From assembly GCA_964370065.1 (NCBI GenBank), contig CAYJGK010000001.1, positions 1 through 64,000 of the forward strand: a stretch of DNA of 64,000 nt, read 5' to 3'. Every line of letters starts with the position of its first letter. The stretch's first letter is position 1. The position numbers were made by a program, and so were the translations under genes. Shown piece by piece: positions 37,701 to 46,400 of the stretch. The notes under the pieces are model-generated. The model did not search any database and was not told the origin of the DNA. It saw only the letters and a program-made list of their open reading frames with translations. This DNA comes from CAMQRS01 sp964370065. GTDB taxonomy: Bacteria > Bacillota_I > Bacilli_A > Erysipelotrichales > Erysipelotrichaceae.

Positions 37701-40700
37701 ACCCTTACCGTAATGTACCAGCAGATTTATCGTATACTTGGGAGTATGGAGATACATGGGGTGATATTGGAAATGCGTTTGACTTCGATCAAGGCACAAT
37801 GTTCCATTCATCAAGTGCAGTAACGCCTGAACAAATGTTAACAATTGATTTAGGAGCAGCTTACCAATTAGATAAATTAGATATCCAACCACGTATGGAT
37901 AATAAAGGAAATGGAACTGTAAAAAAAGCTAACGTTTATGTAAGTTTAGATGGAATTAACTATACATTAGCTTGGGATGGAGCAGCTAAGCCTGCTTGGA
38001 CTTATGAGACTGATAATCCGGAAGTATTAGATATTAAAGAAGTGTCATTAGATGGGTACAAAGCGCGTTATATTAAAATTAGTGTATTAGAGTCAACAGG
38101 TGGATTCTTCTCGGCTTCTGAAATCGTGCCTTACAAAGTAGATGGTACTGATGCATGGGTAGTAGGAGATGTTAACAACTCGGGGCTAGTAGATGAGAAT
38201 GATTTAACGTTCTATGAAAACTACGTTGGATTAATTCCTTCGGATAGCGATTGGGAGTATTCAGCATTAGGAAACATTGACAATAACGATATTATTGATG
38301 CATTTGATGTATCTTATATTGCAAGATTATTAGGAACTCCTATTACTAACCCAGCTGAAGGAGTAGAAGGAAAAATTGAAATGATTCCTTCAAAAACAGA
38401 TATTAAAGAAGGTGATATAGTAACAATTGATTACTATGGAATTGGACTTAAAAATGTAAATGCATTTAGTGTTGAAATGCCTGTAGATGGAGATCGTTAT
38501 GAAATTACTAACTTTGGTCTTGCATCACAAGCAACTATGTTCATGAAAAATTTCTCTAAGACTAGAACACACACTAATGGTGCAGTCGATAACTACATTG
38601 TATTTACAAATGTAGGAACACAACCTTTAGTAAACGGAACAACTAAATTAGGAAGTGCAACAATTAGAGCAACAAAAGACTTTACTTGGGATGTAGAAGC
38701 ATCAAGAGCGACTTTGGTAGGACAAGATATGTCAACAACAGATGCGATTATTGATGTGACGGACAAACCAACAGCACCAGAAACAGAAAATATATTAGGA
38801 TTAGATGCAATTGAATCAATCAGCTTCTCTAATGATGTACAAGATGTAATTGATGGTACTGATTTATGGCAACAATCTAACTGGCAAGATATATTATTTG
38901 ATGGAGATAAAGCAGGATTAGCTGAATTTAAATGGTTTATCAGTGATATTGCAGCAGTTGTAAAAGTACCGACAGATATGATTTTCAACTTTAAAGAAGC
39001 AGATCCAAATTTATCAGTCATTAAAGTATATAATCGTCCAGAGAGTAATGGTTCTATTACAAGCATAAAAGCTAAAGGAATTAAAGATGGTGAAGAATTT
39101 GATTTAGGAACAATCAATGAGCAACTTTCAATTTATGAGTTTGCAGTACCAGCAGAAGCAACGCAAGGGTTTGATACAGTAGTTATTACACCATTGACAA
39201 CAGTAGGGAATGCAACAGGAACGGAAACAGGAACGGAAGAAAACCGTATGCTTTCTATTCGTGAGATCGAATTTGTGACAGATACAGCAGTAGAGGCTAC
39301 TGGAATTGAATTTGATGCAGGTAATAGAAACACAGGATTTGTTGGAGAATTAGTACAAGTAAAAGCAAATGTATTACCAACAACAGCTTCTAACCCATTC
39401 TATGAAATTACTAGTAGTGATGAGACAATTGCTAAAGTAATTAAAGTGCCTACAGCTACAGAATATGTATACACTTTACAATGTTTAAAACCTGGAGAAG
39501 TTACTTTAACAGCAATTTCTGAAGATGGAAGCCACGAAGACACTCAAAAATTTGTAGTGGAAGGTGGATTAAATACAATAACATTAATGGAAAAAATTAC
39601 TGAATTTGAAGCGTTACACGAAGTGTTATACACAACCGATTCATATGCAGCAGTAGAAGCGTTAATTACACCGATTAAAGAAGCGATAGCAGCAGGAAGC
39701 GCTACACAAGTACAAATTGATGAAGCGACTGTAGATATTACACAAGCAATTAGTGATTTAGAATTTAAAGGTTCTAATGATAGCCAAGAAACAAGTACAC
39801 ATTTAATTCCTCAAAACATGTTATCACGTTATGATGAATCAAGTATGACTGCGGCTGAACAAGAGGATGCGAGTTTAACAATTGATGGAGACATTACAAC
39901 TCATTGGCATTCAAATTACTATAGTGGATATGCATTACCTCAATATGTAACTATTGATTTAGGTGACGTATATGATTTAGAACAAGTAGATATGTTAACA
40001 CGTCAAAATAGTTCAAATGGACATATTACTCACTACCGTATTGAAGTGAGTAGTGATGAAGGAGATAACAAAGTATTTACACCAATAGTAGAAGGATACT
40101 TTGAAGCTGATGGGGGATCATTAGTTTCTCCAGGTACAGCGAAAGAAGTTAAGTTTGATGCAACACCTGCTAGATACGTAAGATTTATTGCGATTGAATC
40201 ATTAGGTGGAGAACTAAACAAATATGCTTCTATTGCAGAACTAAACTTCTATGGAGAAAAACCAGAGCAAACAAATGATGAATTGATGGCTGAAGCAGAT
40301 GCAATCTTTAATGCAGTAGGTGCAGATGTAACATATACAAATGCGACTTGGAATGCATTCACAACAGCACGTCAAGCATTAGCTGACTTAATCATAACGC
40401 CAACTACAGAAGAGGAAGCAAAAATCGCTAGAACTAACTTACAAAATGCTATCGCAGCATTAGAAGTAAGAGCAAGCGAAGATTTAATTGCTGAATTAGT
40501 AGAAAAAATTACTGAATATGAAGCATTAGAAGAAAATCATACAGCAGAAGAGTTTGCTACAATGAAAACAGCTATCGAAGCAGCACGAGTTGTTGTAGAG
40601 GCAGGGTATGGAGAAGTATCTGAAAAGGCTGTTAATGATCAAGTTCTTGCTTTAGTAGCAGCATATCAAGAATTAACGGATGATGTAACAGCATTAGTAG

Positions 40701-41725
40701 AATCATTAAAAGAATACATTGCAAACGGAAACACAGCTGTTACGAATGCAGAAAATGCTGGAAATATCAGACCAGCGCAAATTGCTAACTTAAAAGATAA
40801 AATTGCAGAAGCACAAGCTTTAGTGGATACAAACAGTGTCAACGCTAATGCGATTAGAGCAGCGGTAGAAGCTATTACAACGGCAACACATGAACTATCT
40901 GAAATTGTTGATAAAACAGACTTACAAGCAACAATTGACGCACATTCAAGTGTAACAGGTATGTATACTCCTGAATCATTAGCAGTGTTAGGTGATGCAA
41001 TTGATGCGGCTAATTTAGTTGTAGCTAATGATGACGCAACGGAAACACAAGTAAGTGAGGCAAAACAAGCTATTATTGATGCATTCAATCATTTAGTGAA
41101 AGCCGTAGATAAAGCGCCTTTACAAGCATTATTAGATGAAATGAAAGATATCAACTTGGATTTCACTACTATTGATACAGCGCAAAACTTAATCAATGCA
41201 ATGAGTAATGCAGAATTAGTAATGGATAACGCAAGTGCTACACAAGAGGAAGTAGACAGTGTTAAGAACGCGATTAATGAAGCAATGGCTTTATTATTAC
41301 AAAAACCAGTTATTAGTGATGCAGCAGAATTTGAAGTGGCTAAGCAAGCGGTGCAAGGAAAAGCACTCAGCATGAAAGTGGTGAATGGGGAATATTTAGA
41401 TTTAGTAGCAGTCTATGTAAACAACAAAAAATTAGTAATGGGAATTGACTACGATGCAGTAGATGGAAGCATCGTGATTACACTTACACCTGAATTCATG
41501 GCAACTATGGCTTTAGGTAATATGAATGTACAAGTTGTTACGCAAGCAGCTGTATATGAAGCAAATGTAGAAGTAGTAGCAGAGGCAACTACAACTCCAC
41601 CGGTGACACCTGAAAAACCAGGTCCTGGGACAGGAGACTCTACTCATACAGCAGGATACTTATTCTTATTAGCATTGTCAGGGCTAGGATTTGTATCAGC
41701 TAAAAAACGTATATTAAAAAAATAA
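34787..41725 (+). CDS. Giant wall-anchored GH31 glycosidase with dockerin and cohesin
   Basis: 2312 residues from ATG 34787 (AAAGGGA upstream; the GTG at 34736 has no ribosome site). Approximate order: signal peptide (1-33); GH31 catalytic region with nucleophile Asp438 (VKTDVAWVGPGYSF) and acid/base Asp489 (IWSGDQSGG); FN3 (890-972); CBM32 (972-1120); dockerin (1125-1190, GDVNNSGLVDEND and NIDNNDIIDAFD); cohesin-like (1193-1328); discoidin-like (1335-1500); BIg2 (1503-1592); FIVAR; second CBM32 (1670-1825); several FIVAR (1825-2172); CBM_X2-like (2173-2268); sorting tail PGTGDST. The active-site text recalls GH31 alpha-N-acetylgalactosaminidases; a mucin substrate is inferred. Confidence 0.88.
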   Translation: MNKKLIRKVGAGILSAMMVFSTMAPATVSVYANEAAAESNLKDASGYTSISPIASVTKSGNQVNLTTTAGEKIRFTFLNSDVFRLYMAPEGEDFKTNPDPNSVDHTATIRAKDDEAYKQEYNIEPTIAETDETVTITTTDVVITVDKATSLMKVTKTNGDIVWEESAPLKYKSGSTVQTLKTDADEYFFGGGTQNGRFSHKGEIIKIVNTNNWVDKGVASPNPFYWSTDGYGVVRHTWKPGEYDFGSETDNVVTTTHNEKRFDAYYFIGDDVEGILDGYYEFTGKPAELPEYASYLGHLNCYNRDYWVETTEGTYGAVKLGSKWYKESQSDNGGEKETLLGDSEITAEQIIKDHKEYDMPFGWFLPNDGYGCGYGQTTSLDGDIKNLAAFADYALDNGIQTGLWTQSNLWPANPANPQKGERDIYKEVEAGVSSVKTDVAWVGPGYSFALNGVSVAYEAIASNSGLKPNIVTLDGWAGTQRYGGIWSGDQSGGQWEYIRFHIPTYIGTGLSGQPNIGSDMDGIFGGQNEEIWIRDWQWKAFTTYMLDMDGWGSNQKSPWALDGELEGAEINRAYLKLKAELMPYVNTISHEATAQGGLPMLRAMFLEEENAYTLGTATEYQYMWGDSLLVAPIYQNTAMDAEGNDIRNDIYLPSTSDVWIDYFTGEQYRGGQILNGFDAPIWKLPLFVKNGAILPMYPENNNPEPITDTNVDGLDRSQRIVEFYPHGSTEFNLYEDDGLELGGASSNTHISSVVTDDVAVLTTDKTIGSYTGMVRERSNEFVVNVSQEPTAVTGNVKGADVTFTKVDSQEAYDAAEGNVYFYNPAPAMFVKEYASADSSYAAATETTTPKLYVKSTEKIDITEYSYSVTVEGFANTQDLGEDVLNESLTVPTGLVATDKSDEHITTSWTAVDGAASYDIEVDGNVYRNIKQPTYTQVGLDFLSNHTYRVRMVADNGNYSNWSELIAVQTDDNPYRNVPADLSYTWEYGDTWGDIGNAFDFDQGTMFHSSSAVTPEQMLTIDLGAAYQLDKLDIQPRMDNKGNGTVKKANVYVSLDGINYTLAWDGAAKPAWTYETDNPEVLDIKEVSLDGYKARYIKISVLESTGGFFSASEIVPYKVDGTDAWVVGDVNNSGLVDENDLTFYENYVGLIPSDSDWEYSALGNIDNNDIIDAFDVSYIARLLGTPITNPAEGVEGKIEMIPSKTDIKEGDIVTIDYYGIGLKNVNAFSVEMPVDGDRYEITNFGLASQATMFMKNFSKTRTHTNGAVDNYIVFTNVGTQPLVNGTTKLGSATIRATKDFTWDVEASRATLVGQDMSTTDAIIDVTDKPTAPETENILGLDAIESISFSNDVQDVIDGTDLWQQSNWQDILFDGDKAGLAEFKWFISDIAAVVKVPTDMIFNFKEADPNLSVIKVYNRPESNGSITSIKAKGIKDGEEFDLGTINEQLSIYEFAVPAEATQGFDTVVITPLTTVGNATGTETGTEENRMLSIREIEFVTDTAVEATGIEFDAGNRNTGFVGELVQVKANVLPTTASNPFYEITSSDETIAKVIKVPTATEYVYTLQCLKPGEVTLTAISEDGSHEDTQKFVVEGGLNTITLMEKITEFEALHEVLYTTDSYAAVEALITPIKEAIAAGSATQVQIDEATVDITQAISDLEFKGSNDSQETSTHLIPQNMLSRYDESSMTAAEQEDASLTIDGDITTHWHSNYYSGYALPQYVTIDLGDVYDLEQVDMLTRQNSSNGHITHYRIEVSSDEGDNKVFTPIVEGYFEADGGSLVSPGTAKEVKFDATPARYVRFIAIESLGGELNKYASIAELNFYGEKPEQTNDELMAEADAIFNAVGADVTYTNATWNAFTTARQALADLIITPTTEEEAKIARTNLQNAIAALEVRASEDLIAELVEKITEYEALEENHTAEEFATMKTAIEAARVVVEAGYGEVSEKAVNDQVLALVAAYQELTDDVTALVESLKEYIANGNTAVTNAENAGNIRPAQIANLKDKIAEAQALVDTNSVNANAIRAAVEAITTATHELSEIVDKTDLQATIDAHSSVTGMYTPESLAVLGDAIDAANLVVANDDATETQVSEAKQAIIDAFNHLVKAVDKAPLQALLDEMKDINLDFTTIDTAQNLINAMSNAELVMDNASATQEEVDSVKNAINEAMALLLQKPVISDAAEFEVAKQAVQGKALSMKVVNGEYLDLVAVYVNNKKLVMGIDYDAVDGSIVITLTPEFMATMALGNMNVQVVTQAAVYEANVEVVAEATTTPPVTPEKPGPGTGDSTHTAGYLFLLALSGLGFVSAKKRILKK

Positions 41726-41755
41726 TAGACAAATACCCCTATTATAAAATACGTA

Positions 41756-41785
41756 AAAAGGCTATGTTTCGACATAGCCTTTTCT
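41756..41785 (+). terminator. GH31 gene terminator
   Basis: AAAAGGCTATGT (41756-41767), a TTCG tetraloop, ACATAGCCTTTT (41772-41783). Confidence 0.85.
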
Positions 41786-41793
41786 GCGTGCAT

Positions 41794-41823
41794 AAAAAAA
41801 GATTAATCCGTTCTGGATTAACC
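41794..41823 (-). terminator. Terminator of the thioredoxin-like lipoprotein gene
   Basis: On the minus strand GGTTAATCC pairs with GGATTAATC (plus 41801-41823) with a run of seven U given by A41794-41800. Confidence 0.75.
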
Positions 41824-41830
41824 TTTTCTA

Positions 41831-42304
41831 CTATTCAATAATTTGGTTGTCTTTTAAAAACTGTGTATAGTTCTCTAAGTTAACGTGTTCTTGATCAGCA
41901 GTTAATGAATCTTTTACTTCACCGTCCTGAATTAAATAAATAGATGGTGTTGCAGAAAAATGACCAAATAACTCATTTGCAAGCGCTAAGTTTTCCTGTT
42001 CATTTGTTGGTTCATCATCTAAAACGATTGCTCCATACGTTAAGCCGATTTCCTTTGTGAAATCATCACTTTGAATATGGAAGTCCAAACAAGCTCCACA
42101 ATACGTGCTACTTAATAAAACAATAAATGTCTCATCATTTTCGATTCGCTTAATGGTTTCATCAAAGGTTGTAGAAACGACTGCTCCTTCATTGGCAACC
42201 AATTCAATCTGTGGCTGTTCATCTAGTTTTACTTCTCCATTACTTGACGAACCGCACGCAGTACATAGTAATATGGTCATGAATAAGACTCCTAGTTTTT
42301 TCAT
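41831..42304 (-). CDS. Thioredoxin-like lipoprotein
   Basis: 157-residue lipoprotein (Cys17 in CTACGSSS). After an extended linker it has a thioredoxin fold with the redox motif YCGAC (Cys69, Cys72) in FIVLLSSTYCGACLDFH and the cis-Pro loop ATPSIYLI. It probably acts outside the membrane as a thiol reductase or oxidase. The four nearby lipoproteins with paired cysteines are possible partners, which is speculation. AAGGAGA precedes the ATG and its own promoter is clear. Confidence 0.82.
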   Translation of the reverse strand: MKKLGVLFMTILLCTACGSSSNGEVKLDEQPQIELVANEGAVVSTTFDETIKRIENDETFIVLLSSTYCGACLDFHIQSDDFTKEIGLTYGAIVLDDEPTNEQENLALANELFGHFSATPSIYLIQDGEVKDSLTADQEHVNLENYTQFLKDNQIIE

Positions 42305-42333
42305 AAGTTTCTCCTTTTTATAAATACTTTTTC

Positions 42334-42362
42334 ATTATAGTAGTTTTATTTTAGGAATGCAA
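42334..42362 (-). promoter_or_regulatory. Promoter of the thioredoxin-like lipoprotein gene
   Basis: On the minus strand, TTGCAT (plus 42357-42362), 17 bp, TATAAT (plus 42334-42339), 30 bases before the ATG. Confidence 0.65.
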
Positions 42363-42485
42363 TGCTTTTTAGAAAGCGGTTAACCAATAATAAAAAAGAT
42401 ATTTTTTTATATATAATTTATGTTATATTAATTATAGTGAATAAAAAAGAAAGGGTTATCATTGATTATACAATGAGGGGGCAAA

Positions 42486-42965
42486 ATGAAAAAAAAATTA
42501 GGTTTAGGATGTGCAACATTACTATTATTAAGTGCGTGTAGTGCGCCGTTAAAAGAAGATGCAACAATGTCTTGTTATTTAATGAGCACAATGGAGGAAC
42601 AAACTTTTTTAGGAGAAGTGGCAGTTGGATACAATAAAGAAAGTGGAATTGCTTTAAGTGCAACATATCAAGAAAGTTATGATTTTTTAGAAAAGAATGA
42701 AACAAATAATAGCCGTTTATCTGAATACATTAGTAAGCGTGCTACTTTATCAGAAGTAGAGGGTGCAGAGATTAATTTAGAAATAGAAGAAGTTAGCTTT
42801 GTTTATCATCAAGTATGGGATTATGCTAAAGTGAATATAGAAGAGGCAGTAGAATCTGATGAAAATCAACTTATTTTTATTGATGGTGAAAACTATTCGG
42901 TAGAAAAAATTAGGGAATATTATGAAGAACAACATTATTCATGTATGACAGAAGATAAAGAGTAA
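42486..42965 (+). CDS. Divergent small two-cysteine lipoprotein
   Basis: 159 residues with lipobox LLSAC (Cys18). The mature part begins ATMSCYLMSTMEEQTFLGE, and a second cysteine lies close to the end (EEQHYSCMTEDKE). Size, acidity, the early beta hairpin and the cysteine placement match the local DUF1307-like family, although identity is low. AGGGGG precedes the ATG. It is transcribed away from the thioredoxin-like lipoprotein gene. Function unknown. Confidence 0.7.
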   Translation: MKKKLGLGCATLLLLSACSAPLKEDATMSCYLMSTMEEQTFLGEVAVGYNKESGIALSATYQESYDFLEKNETNNSRLSEYISKRATLSEVEGAEINLEIEEVSFVYHQVWDYAKVNIEEAVESDENQLIFIDGENYSVEKIREYYEEQHYSCMTEDKE

Positions 42966-43013
42966 AAAAAGTGCAATGAGTGTGCGTATAATGCATGGCT
43001 CATTGCACTTTTT
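42966..43013 (+). terminator. Terminator of lipoprotein gene 42486
   Basis: AAAAAGTGCAATGAG (42966-42980) pairs perfectly with CTCATTGCACTTTTT (42999-43013). Confidence 0.85.
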
Positions 43014-43066
43014 AATAATAAAATTGTACTTTTTAACAAAGAGCCTTATATTGAGGTTTTGGTGTA

Positions 43067-43104
43067 AGTTAAGCGTTTACAAAACACTGCTGTTTCGCTA
43101 TACT
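43067..43104 (+). promoter_or_regulatory. Promoter with cre-like box for the BspA-type gene
   Basis: TTTACA (43076-43081), 17 bp, TATACT (43099-43104). AGTTAAGCGTTTACAA (43067-43082), overlapping the -35, fits a cre box with two mismatches. Confidence 0.6.
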
Positions 43105-43110
43105 GATTAT

Positions 43111-43452
43111 GACAAGTTTTGTTTAAGTTCGTTTATAAACTATTTAATATATTTAGGCAAGTATGTTAGTAGCGAAGGCTAATTAGACAAGCATGTAAAC
43201 TAATTGAATTAAAAAGGGACTTATCTATTAACAATCGTAATAATGGATTCGGTTTGCAAGATGGTAAGGATTTGTAGGCAACTCTTAGTGATTGAGTTAG
43301 TAACAAGAAATGTATAGAAAAGATGAATGCTCACTTAAGCATCTTGTATGTATACATTCTTACGTTTTAAATGAAGGGATATTAGTGAGTAATAGATTCC
43401 AAGTAGAATCTGATAATTAACGTTCTTAAAGGGGAACGTGAATGGGGGAAAA
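43111..43452 (+). promoter_or_regulatory. Long structured 5' leader of the BspA-type gene
   Basis: About 340 nt between the predicted start of transcription and the ATG hold no gene but at least four perfect stems: AATTAG/CTAATT (43181-43205), AGATG/CATCT (43321-43344), AGATTC/GAATCT (43394-43411) and ACGTTC/GAACGT (43420-43439). The last has an AAAGGG loop and ends 14 bases before the ATG. A regulatory role for translation or stability is inferred. I recognise no known riboswitch. Confidence 0.5.
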
Positions 43453-46400
43453 ATGAAAAAAATAGCAAAAATTGCTTTAGCCATCGCTTTAGCTATGCCA
43501 GCTGCTGCCATCAGTTTTCAAGTGGATAAAATTGAAGCATCGGCCATTATTAGCGGAGATTATGCATATGAACTAAATGATGATGGTACTATTACAATCA
43601 TGAATTATGGTGGTAGTGAAAAAGATTTAAACATCCCATCTACAATTGATGGATTGAGTGTAACAAAGATTGGATATGGAGCTTTTGCAGAATGTAAATC
43701 AATTGAAACATTAACGATTCCAAGAAGTGTAAAAGTAATTGAGGATAATGCCTTTTCACAATGTAGTCAGTTAACAAATGTAGATTTACACGATTCATTA
43801 GTCAGAATGGGAGCTAATGCATTTAGAGGATGTAGTAGTTTAACAAGTGTAATAATTCCAAATAGCCTTAAAGAATTATCAACAGGAACATTCTTTGATT
43901 GTACAAGTTTAACAGAGGTTGAAATCCCAGAGGGGATTACATCAATTGGAGGCAATGTATTTGGAAACTGCTATGCTTTAACAAGTGTTACATTACCATC
44001 AACATTAAATGCAATTGGTGATAGTATGTTTGCAAACTGTGTTAGTTTAAATAATGTAGTCATCAAAGAAGGAACGACAGTTATTGGAACAAACGCTTTT
44101 GCAGGATGTTTATCTTTAACAAGCATCAGCATTCCAGATACAGTATCAACAATAGGACAAAGTGCATTTAAAGATTGTATTTCATTAGAGACAATTGCAC
44201 TACCAGATTCTGTAAAAGGATTAGGGTATGCTGCATTTAGTGGATGTGCTTCACTTAAAAATGTGAATATTCCAGCCGGGTTAACTCGCTTAACTAACGC
44301 TGTATTTAGTGGGTGTAGTTCATTAGAAACAATTGTTATTCCAGATACTGTAACAGAATTAGGAGACAGCGTATTCAGTGGATGTATTGCACTTAAAAAT
44401 GTTACATTAGCAGATTCTATTGTTGAAATTGGTAAAGAGACATTCCAACATTGTGCAAGCTTAGAAAGAATTACTTTACCTAGCAAAATCACAGCTATTC
44501 CAATCGGACTATTTAGATACTGTGATAGTTTAACACAAGTCATTGTACCAAGTGGTGTGACGGAGATTGCTGGATATGCCTTTGCAGATTGCCAAAACTT
44601 AGAAAGTGTAACATTACCAAATACACTTGTTGATGGGAAATTAGCTGTAGGTATTTTCTCTAATTCACCACAGGTAGAAGTAACCGTTCCAGCCGGTTCA
44701 GTTGCTTATAACTATATGGTAAATTTGGGAAATGCGGTCAAATATAAGGTATTAGATAATGATATTATTAACTTAGATAAATCAGAAATTACATTAAACC
44801 TTGGGGATGTACATACGTATGTTGCGTTATTCTCAAACTATAATACGATTGCTAACGATGCATTGACTTGGGAATCATCAGATCCTGCAGTAGCCAGTGT
44901 AACAGCAGATGGTAAAATTGAGGGGTTAGAAGTAGGGAAAACAACTATTACTGCTACACACAGTAATGGATTGATTGGGATAAGTGAAGTCACTGTTGAA
45001 GATGTAAATATTCCAATGGAAAAAATTGAATTAAGTTATACAGAATCGACTTTACAAAGAAATCAAACATTGGCATTACGTGCAACGATTACGCCAAGTA
45101 CCACAACAGATAACAAGACATTGACTTGGGAGTCAAGTGATGTAAATGTAGCCACAGTAAGTGCAACGGGGGTAGTGAGTGCAAGAAAACCAGGAACAGT
45201 AAGAATTACTGCAACGAGTGAAACAGGAGTGTCAGCAGTTAGTGAAATAGAAGTCATAAGTAGTATTGAAAATGTAAGTTTAAACTTAACGGCTATGGTA
45301 TTAGATGCAGGGACACAGCAACAATTACGTGCAACGATTAACCCAATTGATACAACAGATGATAAAACTCTAGTGTGGAGTTCAAGTAATACGAATGTAG
45401 CAACTGTAGATAATGAGGGAAATGTAGAAGCAATCGCTGAAGGGTATGCTACAATCTCAGCTGTTTCTGTCAATGGAAAAAGAGCAGAATGTAGTATTAG
45501 CGTTAATCCTGAAGCATTAGAAGTGCCAATTATTTCCGTTTCATTAAATGCGAGTGAATTAACTTTATTAGAAGGTGGAACAGAAACCTTAATTGCAACA
45601 ATTAACCCTAATGATACAACAGATGACCAAACGATTACTTGGGCATCAACTGATGAATTGGTTGCAACAGTAAATAGCGAAGGAATGATTACGGCCATTA
45701 AAGCAGGAGAAACAACAATTACGGCTACCACGACAAATGGGAAAACAGCGAGTTGTGCTATCACAGTGGATGTGGAAGAAGTAGCAATTACTTCAGTTGA
45801 ACTAAATAAAGAATCCATGTTGTTAAGAGGAACAGGTAGCGAAAAATTAATCGCAACCATTAATCCAGCCAATACAACAAATGATAAAACATTAACATGG
45901 GTATCAAGTAACACTGCTGTTGCTACAGTAGATGAGCATGGATTAGTGAGTGCTATTACGCCTGGAGAGGCAACCATTACAGTTACAACAAGCAATGCAT
46001 TAAGTGACAGTGTTAGTGTTACAGTAGTCGAACAAGATAAAACAGAACTAGAAGCAGCTATAGAAGAGGCAGCCAATCATGTAGACTCTAACTATACAAA
46101 AGCTACATTAGACATCTTAAAATCTGTTGTAAACATTGCATCAGGTGTATTAGACGATAAAGAGGCGACACAAGCTGAAATTGATGAACAAGAAGAGTTA
46201 GTAGAGGACGCAATAGCGAATTTAAAAGAAAGAGCGCAGGTAGCTTCTATTACGACTTTAAATGATTTAATAAAAATCATTGAAGAAAATGCACCACTAT
46301 TTACGGTAGAAGAATTTGCAAATATGAATAGTTTATTAGTGCAAGCAAAAACAATCTTGGCTAAAGATGTTGAAAACATCTCAGAAGAAGAAGTGACGTC

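Noticed and set aside
42976..43182. 68-residue plus-strand frame after the lipoprotein at 42486
   Set aside because: It begins inside a terminator stem and runs across the promoter of the BspA-type gene.
43971..44543. 190-residue minus-strand open frame
   Set aside because: It is the antisense of the LRR repeats and mirrors their 69-base period.
43600..44735. Regular DNA repeats considered as a CRISPR array or tandem repeat
   Set aside because: The 69-base period is the coding repeat of the 23-residue LRR units and the sequence differs between copies.
45063..46076. 337-residue minus-strand open frame
   Set aside because: It is the antisense of the repeated BIg2 domains, Ser/Val/Thr rich, without start signals; an artefact of codon use in the real gene.
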